A DNA stretch of 64,000 bases, taken from NCBI GenBank assembly GCA_015680685.1, contig MNCI01035621.1, positions 870,788-934,787 on the forward strand. The letters are read 5' to 3'. The notes below the pieces were generated by a model. That model did not search any database. It had not been told where the DNA came from and worked only from the letters and a program-made list of their open reading frames with translations. How positions within the stretch are numbered: the first letter of the stretch is position 1; each line of letters starts with the position of its first letter. A program made the position numbers and the translations under genes. Below are positions 48,884 through 59,195 of the stretch, piece after piece. The DNA comes from Gnetum montanum. Taxonomy: Eukaryota > Streptophyta > Gnetopsida > Gnetales > Gnetaceae.

Positions 48884-48891
48884 TATTTATA
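48884..48891 (-). promoter_or_regulatory. TATA box of the antisense gene in gypsy D
   Basis: Minus strand GGGTATAAATAGGGATTTTA, matching B at 11,856-11,863 including the flanks. Confidence 0.6.
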
Positions 48892-48899
48892 CCCTTCAA

Positions 48900-49309
48900 G
48901 GTCAAAGCACACATCACCCTCCTAGGACATTTCATGTCCCAAGCGTAATTTAGGACAAGTGTAGCTCCTAGGGTTAGAAAACCTTGCAAATTTTCCAGCT
49001 TCCCATACTTAGAAATTTTTTTGCATTTTTTCTAATTGCCCAATAAACATTAAACTTGATCCTATATTTCAAACCTTTTAAGCTTTGCTTAAACCTATGT
49101 CCCACACATAGTTTATGGTCTGCTACAATCTTAAACTAGTAATTTTATGGCTAATTGAGCCCAGAAGAAAAATCACTTTACATATTACATAGTTAGTTAA
49201 TTTTTCATATCATTCTCTTCCTTATTCTATGCATTTTGCTTTATTAAGATAAGTGTCTCTTGATATTTGTCTGGTTTTTTTGCAAGATCTCTTGAACAAG
49301 ATTGCAAAA
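48900..49309 (+). other. Gypsy D pre-pol spacer
   Basis: Contains a decayed TTAAACTAG unit (CTGCTACAATCTTAAACTAG at about 49,117-49,138). It also has a pyrimidine-rich TGTCTGGTTTTTTTGCAAG (49,268-49,286), which looks like a splice acceptor, 23 bases before the pol ATG. Confidence 0.5.
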
Positions 49310-49656
49310 ATGAATACATACGAGAGTCTTCATTTTCCCTTAGTCTTGACTAGACCTTATGGTCGATCCATGAGATGCATAAACATAAAACTCTTGGACT
49401 TTGAACTGTTTACCGATGATAAAAATGTGGCATCCCTAGAGACATCTCTAGACTAGCTAGAATATCTAGTTAGAGCTCTAGACTTAGAGGCAGGTGACAC
49501 AACTAAGGATCCCCTCATAGAAGTCCCTATAATAACAAGTAAAGGCGAGGCAAAAAATTTAAAACTTAGTTCCTTGTTAGAGCCTCAATTCCAACAAAGC
49601 ATATCTAAAGTCATTAGTGACAATGTCAAGGCATTCACATGATCCTACAAGGATAT
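49310..49656 (+). pseudogene. pol: Gypsy D pol, N-terminal piece
   Basis: ATG 49,310 opens MNTYESLHFPLVLTRPYGRS, parallel to B. It continues through DKNVASLETSLD (stop), LIEVPIITSKGEAKNLKLSS and ISDNVKAFT up to the E insertion after TCCTACAAG-GATAT. The frame resumes at 56,810. Confidence 0.75.
49652..49656. repeat. Target-site duplication of gypsy E, left copy
   Basis: GATAT; the right copy at 56,810-56,814 is GACAT, one C/T difference. Confidence 0.7.
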
Positions 49657-50509
49657 TATAACATCTGAAAACATCAATGGTTGAAACATCGAGAGGTCAC
49701 CGGGTGTACAACCTAACCCCAAATTTGTGCAAGGGCTATGTTGGCGAAAATGAAAATAGGATATCCTTAATGATCTTGTCGATTAGACAAGGACTTAAGT
49801 GGTGTTAAAACAACCATGTGCAAGAAGGTTTTGTACTACATTATGCATGGGGATTAGATCTGGGAAGGCTAAAGCATAGCAGGGTGTCCTGGACTGAGAA
49901 CTATGATGTGAACATGCAAATATGTATGAAAAGTGAGAAAATACAAGTGTTATGTTGAATGGCAAAGAGAAATGCTTGATTAATGCAACAGAGTTTAAAA
50001 AAATAGTGCACTACCCCAAAAGAGGGATCGTAGCTTATTCACAAATGGATACATAGTGTACAATAGGTGTAGTGGGAGTGCAATCCCAACCTCGATGGTG
50101 TTAGGCTATGAAGTCTAGTACTCACTATGTTGGATTGTGCCTCCTAGGTTGATAGCCACGATGTCCCATGTGATGTTCTATGGGATTGCAATGGGGCTGC
50201 AGTGTACCATGCGATGTAGTTGTGCCTCTTTGTCGATGTGGTATGCTCTGGGTCTCGTTCACCCATGAAGCTAAGTGCCAGGATGCCAAAGTATCAAATG
50301 CCAAATGGAAGTGCCAACTACCTTACTGGTGAGAAATGAATGCCAACCCTCCTTCCCTCCTCCTTTTCAAAAGAGGACATAGGGGTATTTATAGGTCTAG
50401 GGTTAGCCCAAAATGTGGATCAGGTGCCATGTGGCAGTGCAGTGGGTGGAACCACACTCATCCCATGTTATGTGCGGGACACAAGACACAAGCCACAACA
50501 CTGGACAAG

Positions 50510-50709
50510 GTGCTACACTATAGTAGATAGGGTGCTACACTGCAGTAGATAGGGTGGCACCACAGTAGATAGGGTGCTACATTGTAGTGGATAGGGTACT
50601 ATGCTATAGTAAGCATGGGTGCTATGCTGTAGTAGACATGGTTGCTATGCTACAATAGATAGGGTGCTATGCTATAGTAGACATGGGTGCTACGCTCCAA
50701 TAGATAGGG
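50510..50709 (-). repeat. 22-bp tandem array at the gap edge in the E 3' LTR
   Basis: Plus strand units like GTGCTACACTGCAGTAGATAGG. The sister LTR holds the full array at 56,228-56,640. Confidence 0.8.
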
Positions 50710-51310
50710 NNNNNNNNNNNNNNNNNNNNNNNNNNNNNNNNNNNNNNNNNNNNNNNNNNNNNNNNNNNNNNNNNNNNNNNNNNNNNNNNNNNNNNNNNNN
50801 NNNNNNNNNNNNNNNNNNNNNNNNNNNNNNNNNNNNNNNNNNNNNNNNNNNNNNNNNNNNNNNNNNNNNNNNNNNNNNNNNNNNNNNNNNNNNNNNNNNN
50901 NNNNNNNNNNNNNNNNNNNNNNNNNNNNNNNNNNNNNNNNNNNNNNNNNNNNNNNNNNNNNNNNNNNNNNNNNNNNNNNNNNNNNNNNNNNNNNNNNNNN
51001 NNNNNNNNNNNNNNNNNNNNNNNNNNNNNNNNNNNNNNNNNNNNNNNNNNNNNNNNNNNNNNNNNNNNNNNNNNNNNNNNNNNNNNNNNNNNNNNNNNNN
51101 NNNNNNNNNNNNNNNNNNNNNNNNNNNNNNNNNNNNNNNNNNNNNNNNNNNNNNNNNNNNNNNNNNNNNNNNNNNNNNNNNNNNNNNNNNNNNNNNNNNN
51201 NNNNNNNNNNNNNNNNNNNNNNNNNNNNNNNNNNNNNNNNNNNNNNNNNNNNNNNNNNNNNNNNNNNNNNNNNNNNNNNNNNNNNNNNNNNNNNNNNNNN
51301 NNNNNNNNNN
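50710..51310. other. Run of 601 N (assembly gap)
   Basis: Undetermined bases within the tandem array of the E 3' LTR. The frames crossing it are meaningless. The true size may differ from 601; the sister LTR suggests that only a few hundred bases of array and flank are missing. Confidence 0.95.
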
Positions 51311-51472
51311 CAAAAAGTGCCAGCATTCTAACACTTAGAAAATTTTTTCAAATCTAGCAGTTGGAGCTGACTACACTCAAAAGTTGGAAAAATATGGGCA
51401 AAGTGCCACTATTTTAACACTTATCCATATTTGCATTCATGATGTTAAGTCCTCAAATTTTGTGGTGTTTCA

Positions 51473-51491
51473 ATGGCCCCTCTTTGTTGAC
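51473..51491 (-). other. Polypurine tract of gypsy E
   Basis: Minus strand GTCAACAAAGAGGGGCCAT ends directly at the 3' LTR start. Same tract as B (17,778-17,791). Confidence 0.7.
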
Positions 51492-52540
51492 GTCTGGAGG
51501 AGTGGCTCGAGAGACGTTGGCAAAGAATTACAAAACACCATAGTAGAGATGTCACCAACATCACTCATCAACATAATATTGGATGTCATTTTACCATGCT
51601 CAAGAGTGCTATGGGAATAAGGTTATGCTAAGGGACAAAGTGGTATAGGAAATGCTAGAGAGATGAAATTTGAACTGTGGGAATGAAATGCAAATAGTCG
51701 ATCATGGTGTAAGATGCAAATTTAGCATAGCTGATAGTGACCATGACATGAAGTTGTTCACTGCTAAAATTTTGACCTCCCATTAGAGTGCTTATGAGAG
51801 TGTCAAATTCAATCCAAAACTTGGCCATTTGTGAAGTTGCAGTGTTGTTAATTTTTTTGGGAATGTGTTTTTCCCCATTCTCTTTTTTTTCCTGGTATGT
51901 TGTGAGGCAAACATTCTTTGGGTTTGGCTTACTACTGAATGTTAACTGCATGTTGCCCCTCAAGGAGATGGGCTTTGTTTCCTAAAGATGATTCGTGTTA
52001 CATCCACCTAGGCTTTGACCATGCAATAGAGGCTCCCCATAGGATGAGTTATGTTACATCAACCATAGGTTTTATAGTTGATGTGAAGAGAATGCCATGT
52101 GCATCATAGTGTGTATGTGTCTAAGGGATGTATAATCATGAGTATGTGGGAGATGAGAGGATATTAGGATAATAGAGTGAATGTGCATAGTTTTTTATAA
52201 GGATGAAGATGGAGGTGCACTCTTGAGTGGCTCAACTAGTTCAATCATGCACATTAGAGTAATGTGGTGACTTGCTCCTATAATGAGATGCATCTTTGCA
52301 TGACCACCTCTAAGGCTTCATCCTGCAAACAACACTTTGAGAAGACAGGAAAACCACACAACATGACATGCTAATGTAAATGTCAAATGTGAAGATGTTG
52401 CAAGTGCTAAATGTGAAGATTTTGCAAATGTGTCAAATGCTATGCCAGATGCAAGTGCTCAGGAAACCAGTGAAAGTACCAAGGTGATGATGTTGTCAGT
52501 GCCCTAAAGGCCAAACTAAGGTGATGATGGAGTGTAGGAC
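51492..52540 (-). other. Gypsy E 3' non-coding region
   Basis: Between the deletion point in protease and the polypurine tract. No protein match on either strand. Includes CAAATGTGAAGATGTTGCAAG-like short direct repeats near 52,380-52,440. Confidence 0.45.
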
Positions 52541-52690
52541 TACTTTTGTTGTTGCATCAACATTGACATGCACTCTATGGTTGGTGCATTGTCCAACACG
52601 TATGCTAATGGATAGTGGAGTTGAATGACCTTCCCTCATTCAGGGTTAACTTCAATTGCATCATCGTGAAAGGCTAGAGATGTTGAACCT
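52541..52690 (-). pseudogene. Gypsy E protease stub
   Basis: Minus strand matches F 62,990-63,090: ISIRVGQCTNHRVHVNVD, then TKVVLHSII, where F has RNVVLYSIIDKLG. Similarity to F ends right after SII, which marks the left edge of the deletion that removed everything up to the 3' region. Confidence 0.65.
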
Positions 52691-54933
52691 AATTCTTGTG
52701 GTGTAGGGGGCAACATCATTGCACAAATGGATGTCTCATCTACAAGGATGTCTTTTTCTTAAGAATTTATTTTACCTAGGTTAGTGCAGCTATGAAGTCT
52801 TTGTCATTAGTTGTTGTGTTGGCCTTAATTTCCTCCATGTGGCTTGAAAGATAGATCTCTCAAGGAGGGGGTTTAGGCTTGGTTTGCTTGGCCTGCTTGG
52901 GTGTAGGGATCCCAATGTTTGATTTTTGCTTGTTGGTTATAGCCTTTGCTTTAGCCGTGGGGGTCATGAGGCACTCACTCATCCTCTTGCATTGCCATTT
53001 GGTAGGCCTACCTGTGTTAATAGCAGGGTCAACCCTTAAAGGATGAGGGATTGAGATGTTGCCCACTATTGGGCTTTGGGTAGGTGAGGGGTCATCATGT
53101 TGTGGCACCCTTATGATAAAGGGTGGCTTAGGAGTTGTTGTGTGACCAACTCATTGTGGCACCTTGATAACAAAAGGTTGTTTAGCAATTGCTGTTGTTG
53201 CATCATGTTAGTTTAATGTCTTAGCGGATAGTTGTTATGGAACCTTGACCACAAAAGGTGTCGTCAGTGCCTGAGGTGGCACTTTGATAACAAAGGGATG
53301 CCTCTTGCTTGTGGAGGCTGCAAGGACGTTTGCCTTGTTAGGAGGCACATGGATCACAAAAGGTTGTTACACAGGTTTGTACATGCCACCTATGCTAATG
53401 GAGTTTATGATATAGGAGGCATCATTTGTGTTGGATTGACTTATCGTGTTGATCACCAGTTGGCCTTGTTCTATCATTCTCTGCAGGTCATCCTGCAAAG
53501 CATGATAGTTGTCAATGTTGTGACTAGCCAATTGGTCGTAATGATAGTATTGGTCAAATTTAAAATGTTGTGGGATCGGGGGCTCGTTTGGTACCACTAA
53601 TGTGGGGTTCCTTAGTAGTTCATAGTACCTATCATGTTTCTAGTGGGTAATCATTGATACGTTCTTGTGTTGGATTTTCCTTGCTTTTAGGAGTTGCCCC
53701 AATAGTTCAAAGGGTTCCATTGGTATTGGTGTATACTTTGAGTAGTCCTTGTGCTGAAAGTTGGGCCTTGGGGTGGCCCTTGTCGATGTAGGAAAGTTAG
53801 CACTAGAGTTGATGGTTTTGTCAGCTATGGCCTTGGGTTGTTTAGCTATCAGGCCTCAGTTGGTTTCTTTTGTGCTTGTGGCCACTATTACCCCGAAGGA
53901 GTAAGCACTCAGATCTAAATGTGACCAAGTGTGCATTGGGATCCTCCTCACCATTGTATTTGGTGAATTGATGCAGTCGGACCCCAGTTGGGAGAGGTAG
54001 AGGTGGTACCATAGGACTTATGGGGTCATCTCTGTAGAAGTCCACCACCTTGATGGTATTAGAGGACATAATCTTGAGTTGGTTGATCTCCTCTGTCAAG
54101 CTTTGGATTAGCTAGAATGCTTGATCCAATCTTGGGGATGTGCCAACTAGTTACATTGGCTAGGCTTGTGTTGGTTGCATAGCATAGGGTCAAATGTTTT
54201 GTTGTGGAGTTTACTAGTTTAACATCATAGAAGATGGTTGTTGCTAGTTTAACGTCATAGCAGATGGACATTTCTAGTTTAACATCATAGTGGATGGTTG
54301 TTGATGTGTTGGCGGAGAAATGGGTGTGGTGATTGAAGTAGGCCACACATAAGTGGGTTGGATGGACACTACAAACACCAATGAAATAGGTGGGATGTAG
54401 GATGCCTAATTTGTCTGGGGCTCAGAGGTGGCCTCTTCATGAGCATAGTGTTGGCCAAATGCATTAGTTGCTTGTTAGGAAGGTTGAATTGGCATGGTCA
54501 CCATCTTAGAGAGGATGGGTGGACTAAACTGAGAAGGGGCTATACTAGGGAGTGGTCATTGGAAGATGGTGTGGAGGGGGCTCTCATGCTTGAAGTGGGC
54601 CTTGAACTCATCTTCTACCTTCTATGAGGCTACCTCATACATTGTCCTTACATCATGCTTGTTTTCATGGATGATTTGGGAAAAAAACTAGTGGTAGGAC
54701 TCCATGAGTGGGATTATGTCAAACAAGGAGGGTTTTTACTCCTGTCCATTCCAATGGACACATTCGTAGTCCTATTTTGCCTCCAAATCAAGGTAATCCA
54801 CTACTAGTCCTACTTGGATTTTGGCACAAACAAAATTGTATTGTTCATGGCTTAGTGTGGAATGCTTTGGTTGGATCCTAATGTCAAATGTGTTAGACAC
54901 CAATGTGGAAGGTTGATCTGGATTCATGTTCAT
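52691..54933 (-). pseudogene. gag: Gypsy E gag, broken
   Basis: Probable start ATG at 54,933 (MNMNPDQPSTLVSNTFDIRI). N-terminal block HEQYNFVCAKIQVGLVVDYL (near 54,850-54,795), then YECVHWNGQE. A repeat-derived stretch at 54,315-54,200 has YDVKL three times. Capsid start VVDFYRDDPISPMVPPL (near 54,045), then KYNGEEDPNAHLVTFRSECL (near 53,970). It lacks the rest of the capsid, jumping from about 53,900 to the knuckle region at 53,800. Knuckle-like block FKFDQYYHYDQLASHNIDNY (near 53,565-53,505), then DDLQRMIEQGQL. A basic Pro/Lys tail lies at 53,108-52,860. Confidence 0.72.
54200..54315 (-). repeat. Three in-frame TATGATGTTAAACTAG repeats in E gag
   Basis: Minus strand units CACTATGATGTTAAACTAGA, TGCTATGACGTTAAACTAGC and TTCTATGATGTTAAACTAGT. 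They encode YDVKL each time. Confidence 0.8.
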
Positions 54934-54939
54934 AGATTG

Positions 54940-55361
54940 GGTTGTGAGAGCTGCTGTTTGCAGAAAATGGCTAACTCTTAAAACTACAGAAAAATGACTA
55001 AGTCTGTCAGTAGCAAGAAAATGGCTAAGTATAAAAATATAGAAAAAATAGCTAAGTGTAATAATGTAAAAAAAATGCTAACTATGAAAATGGAAAAAAA
55101 ATTCCAAGTATGAAAATTGCTAAAAATGACCAACTCTTGTGCTACACTCGCTATGTTGGAGCTTGCTATGCTTGCTACGCTGGAGCTTGCTATGCTCGCT
55201 ATGTTGGAGCATGTCACGCTTGCTACACTACACGTGACATAGCCACTACACTACATAGGGTGTACTTGCTATGCTATGCATGATGTAGCCGCTACACTAC
55301 TTAGGGTGTACATGCTATGCTACACATGACGTAGCCACTACATTGTGTGAGACATTGTTCA
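54940..55361 (-). other. Gypsy E leader with two repeat types
   Basis: 54,965-55,130 holds AAAATGGCTAAGTNT-type repeats of about 30 bp. 55,140-55,345 holds TGCTATGCTCGCTATGTTGGA and CTACACTACATAGGGTG-type repeats. Neither shows coding potential. Confidence 0.6.
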
Positions 55362-55380
55362 ACACGTTCTTCTAGTACCA
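55362..55380 (-). other. Primer-binding site of gypsy E
   Basis: Minus strand TGGTACTAGAAGAACGTG, five bases (GTTTT) after the LTR end. The 3' half differs from the other copies. Confidence 0.65.
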
Positions 55381-56115
55381 AAAACTATGATATCTAAAAA
55401 CATTGATGCCTGGAACATTGAGAGGTTGCTAGGTGTACAAACTAACCCTAAATCTGTGTGAGGGTTATGCTAGAGAAAATGGAAATGGGGTGCCCTAAAT
55501 GGTCTTGTCGATCAGACAATGACTTACGTGGTGCTAAAACGACCGTGTGCAAGAAGGGTTTGTACTACATTACATGTGGGCATTAGATCTGAGAAGGCTA
55601 GAGTGTAGGAGGATGTACCAGCTTGAGAACTATGACATGAACATGAAAATATGTATGAAAAATGAGAAAATACAAGTGTTACATTGAATGCCAAAGAGAA
55701 ATTCTTGAGAAATGCAATAGAGTTTAAAAAAAGTAGTGCACCACACCAAAAGAGGGAGTGTAGCTGATTCACAAAGGGATACATAGTGTATAATAGGTGT
55801 AGTGGGAGCACAGTCACAGCCTTGGTGGTGTCAGGCTATGAAGTTTGGTGCTCACTATGTTGGACTGTGCCTACCGGGTTGATAGCCATAGTGTACCATG
55901 TGATGTTCTATGGGACTGCAATGGGGCTATAGTGTACCACATAGTGTAGTTATGCCTCTTTGTCAATGTGGTGTGCTCTAGGTCTCATTTGCCCACAGAG
56001 CTAAGTGCCAAGATGAAAAAATGCCAAATGCCAAATGGAAGTGCCAACTACCTTACTGGTGAGAAATGAATGGCAACCCTTCTTCTTCCCTCCTTTTGAA
56101 AAGAGGACATAGGGG

Positions 56116-56123
56116 TATTTATA
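56116..56123 (-). promoter_or_regulatory. TATA box of gypsy E 5' LTR
   Basis: Minus strand CCTTATAAATACCCCTATG, conserved in the sister LTR at 50,386-50,393. It is about 100 bases downstream of the 22-bp array, so the array sits where upstream promoter elements would be. Confidence 0.6.
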
Positions 56124-56227
56124 AGGCTAAGGTTAGCCCAAAATGCGGATTAGGTGCCATGTGGCAGTGCGGTGGGTGCGACCATGCTCACGCATGTTAC
56201 ATGTGGAACACGAGATGCTAGCTGCAA

Positions 56228-56640
56228 CACTAGATGAGGTGCTACGCTGTAGTAGATAGGGTGCTATGCTGTAGTAGACAGGGTGGCACTATAGTAGACA
56301 AGGTGTTACACTATAGTAGACAGGGTGCTACGCTGCAGTAGATAGGGTGCTATGCTATAGTAGACATGGGTGCTACATTGCAGTAGAGATGGTTGCTACA
56401 CTATAGTAGATAGGGTGCTACACTATAGTGGACATGGGTGATATGCTACAGTAAACAGGGTGCTACGCTGCAGTAGACAGGGTGCTACACTGTAGTATAC
56501 ATGGCTGCTATGTTGTAGTAGATAGGGTTGCTACACTACACTACGTTACATAGTGTAATAGGATGCTACACTACGCTACGCTATGGAGCATAGTAAGGTG
56601 CTACATTACACTATGCTACGCAAATTAATAGGCTAACATG
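56228..56640 (-). repeat. 22-bp tandem array in the E 5' LTR
   Basis: About fifteen units of GTGCTACGCTGTAGTAGACAGG with C/T and A/G variation, ending in CTACGCTACG-type words. Confidence 0.85.
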
Positions 56641-56809
56641 CAAATCTACAGAAAGTGTCAGCGTTCTAACACTTAGAAAAAGTTTGCAAATCTAGCAATT
56701 GAAGCTGACTACACTCAACACTTGGAAAAATATGGCAAAGTGCCACCGTTTTGACACTTAGCCATATTTATAGTCGCGATGCCAAGACGCAAAATTTTTT
56801 GGTTTTTTA

Positions 56810-56814
56810 GACAT
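56810..56814. repeat. Target-site duplication of gypsy E, right copy
   Basis: GACAT, compare GATAT at 49,652-49,656. Confidence 0.7.
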
Positions 56815-57238
56815 GCCAGGATTAGACCCTCATATAATATAGCATAACTTTATTCTAGATCCTCACATCAAGCTAGTTAAACAAAAAGCTAGTAAAGTCA
56901 AGCCTAAGGTCACGTTGGCCATTCGTGATGAGATCACTAAGCTTCACAAAGTTGGTTTCATCTAGGCAATCGAGTACATTGACTACGTCTCAAACATTGT
57001 AGTTATCCCCAATAAAAATAGAAGTATACATATTTGCATAGAATTCTAAGACCTAAACAAGGAAACCATTAAAGATGATTTCCCATTACCTAGTATTGAC
57101 CAACTCATTGATACTACAGCTGGTCATGCCTTGTTGTCCTTTATGGATGGGTTCTGAAGGTACAACCAAATCTGAATCAACCTAGAGAACCAACTTAGCA
57201 CTACTTTCATGATCACCTAGGGTACATTTTTTTATACA
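56810..57238 (+). pseudogene. pol: Gypsy D pol resumed: reverse transcriptase piece
   Basis: Continues the D frame after E: MPGLDPHII, then KLVKQKASKVKPKVTLAIRD, EITKLHKVGFI, YVSNIVVIPNKNRSIHICIE, DDFPLPSIDQLIDTTAGHAL, LSFMDGF and STTFMI. It stops at GTACATTTTTTTATACA, where F begins. Stops lie at TAG 56,962 and TAA 57,046. The YVDD box and the rest of pol should follow F. Confidence 0.8.
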
Positions 57239-57399
57239 TGAAACACCACAAAAATTTTGGCTAACACTTGTAGACAAAAATTGAGCTAAGTCATGTTGGT
57301 CCACAGCATGACCAAGCTTGAAAGCCTTAAAAATAGCATCAAACAGAGCATAATTAAACAAGAAATAGTACCTTGGGATCCACAGGTGACTACATCAGC

Positions 57400-58150
57400 A
57401 TCCATCATCAGGAATTTCATGTTTTGGATTCAAAACACCTGGGTTTGACCAAGTATACACTCTTCACGCAGGGCTATACGCTGGCCAGCGTCCAAGCCAG
57501 TGTATGGCAACTTTTGGGCCCAAAAAATGAGCCAAAACATGTCAAAATTGAGCATTTGGACCCCCCAAGACCTTCCCCAAGGTCCCCAGAAGCTCTTAGC
57601 CTTTTGAAAATCAAATTTTGGGCCCTAAATGATGCATTTTCAAGTGTATATGCTGGGCACACCTTGGTATACGCTGGACATTGTATAGCCCAGCGTATAC
57701 CATCAAAAATTGCCCAAAATAGGCACCAAAGAGAAATATTTTCATCTAAAATTAACTCCTAGAGGTAGGGAAACTATTGGGCATCATCATAGGCTCTTGA
57801 AGATCAAGTTTTGACCTTGAAATTATGCATTTTGATGTGTATATGCTGGGTACACCTTGCTATATGGTGGCCCGCGTATAACCCAGTGTACACCACCATG
57901 AACGGGGAAAATCAAGCACTTTTGGGCAAGTTTTCAACCTAGAATCAATCCTTAGGACATGGGAAAAAATCCTATAAGGTCATAGGCTTCAAAAAATTTA
58001 GCTTTGGGCTTCCAACGAGCCATTTTCACCTGTTTATGCTGAGAACACCTTGGTATACGCTGGCCAACGTATTTCTTAGCGTAGACCACTAAAACAGGCC
58101 CAAAACTGTATTAAAATGAAGTCAAAATCAGCATCTAGAAATCCTAGAGG
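57400..58150 (+). repeat. Four tandem 193-bp repeats with TATACGCTGG / CAGCGTATA
   Basis: TATACGCTGG or its variant begins at 57,475, 57,668, 57,861 and 58,054, exactly 193 bp apart. Each is followed by an inverted partner (for example CCCAGCGTATACC after GGTATACGCTGG), giving potential hairpins. The surrounding unit (AGGCTCTTGAAGATCAAGTT-like) also repeats. Confidence 0.85.
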
Positions 58151-58220
58151 ATTATAAGTGGTTATGAATCAAGGGACAAGCACCAGTGTACAAATTCAGA
58201 CATCCAACATGGTAGTTCAT

Positions 58221-58280
58221 GAGGTTGACGCTGAGGTTGATGCTGAGGTTGACGTTGAGGTGTACGCTGAGGTTGATGCC
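58221..58280 (+). repeat. Five 12-bp GAGGTTGACGCT repeats
   Basis: Perfect 60-bp block of five units with few changes; in one frame it encodes (E/D)V(D/Y)A repeats. Confidence 0.9.
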
Positions 58281-59195
58281 CAATCTCATATGTTGAACGC
58301 TGTACACGGATGCCAACACATGCTAGAGAATTTCAAGACATGTTGAGGCCAAAAATAGTAGGCCAAATCATGGATCCAGAAGCTAGAGACATCATTCTTG
58401 TTGTAACATACAAATTCGTTTGTAAATTTTAAGTTTTTTGAGCATTCCACGCCTATACGCTGGGCGTTCATACACTGGAGTGTACACTGCACACTGTATA
58501 GTTGTAACATATCCTACACTTTGTCAACATACCATCTATCTTCCAATCTAAATTTTTCTCACCTCATAGCCACTCATCTCCTTCCAGATTCAAATCTAAT
58601 GCCTGAGATCTTATAGAAACCCAGATTTTTCACTAGATCAAGGGGGTTCACAATTTTTACAAACGGAGACAAAAATAGAATCTGGGGACACTTAGGAAAT
58701 TAGAGAATCAACCTTTGTATGCTAGGCATTAGACTTGGATGCTACATTTCCCTACAACCCAAAACCTACATCTTCCAGCACCCATCATCACCCACTAGAG
58801 CTAAACGTTTGCCTTGTGATCAATCCAGAACTGCGTTCTGACCGGTGCACACAGTAATCATTTTTCAATAGAAAATAGTTTACATTTTGCCCAGATTTAC
58901 AATAGTTTTCTTTGTTTTTCCAGTTTATGTTTACATTTCCGATTATGTTATTGTGCCTGTTTACATTACAGTTTACATTTAATGTGCATCGTTTACGTAT
59001 AACCCAACGCATTGCAAAGTGTGTACATTGGGGAAGTCCTCGTTTGATTTGTGTGCAGACCATTCAGGGAACTTTTTCTTCATCCATTCTAGCTTGCCCT
59101 CAAGTAAAGGTAGGGTCTTCTATATTTCTTTTGAGGATCTTCCGGTGTTTTTTTCATTCCAGCCTTGCATCGATGATTTCGGACGGTATAGAAAA

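Larger units (their letters stand above)
49657..51472 (-). repeat. Gypsy E 3' LTR (contains the sequence gap)
   Basis: In minus sense it starts TGAAACACCACAAAATTTG at 51,472 and ends CAGATGTTATA at 49,657. It parallels 55,386-56,809, for example in CTTACTGGTGAGAAATGAAT and AAGAGGACATAGGGGTATTT. A TATA box lies at 50,386-50,393 (minus strand TATAAATA). The 22-bp array from 50,510 runs into the run of N. Confidence 0.85.
49657..56809 (-). mobile_element. Gypsy E: deletion derivative with two LTRs
   Basis: Minus-strand element with its 5' LTR at right (55,386-56,809) and its 3' LTR at left (49,657-51,472). Primer site, gag and a protease cut off after about 20 residues are present, but the antisense gene, RT, RNase H and integrase are missing. 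The internal part is only about 3.9 kb. Flanking duplications and the rejoined RT frame of D show that it inserted as a unit. Confidence 0.85.
55386..56809 (-). repeat. Gypsy E 5' LTR (about 1.4 kb)
   Basis: Minus sense start is a decayed TAAAAAACCAAAAAATTTTG at 56,809; the end AGATATCATA is at 55,386. TATA box TATAAATA (minus) at 56,116-56,123. Confidence 0.85.
57239..59190 (+). repeat. Gypsy F 5' LTR (about 1.95 kb)
   Basis: Starts TGAAACACCACAAAAATTTTGG and ends GGACGGTATA before GAAAA and the primer site. It contains four 193-bp repeats and a 12-bp array (separate entries). Its middle is unlike the B and D LTRs, so only the ends are conserved. No clear TATA box found. Frames in it (57,373-57,762, 58,158-58,346, 58,912-59,268) are not convincing genes. 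Confidence 0.8.

Noticed and set aside
50619-51338. Long frames of 214-239 codons
   Set aside because: They are almost wholly the run of N.
57373-57762. 129-codon frame in the F LTR
   Set aside because: Lies across the 193-bp repeats, is not kept from one repeat unit to the next, and is overlapped by an open minus frame.
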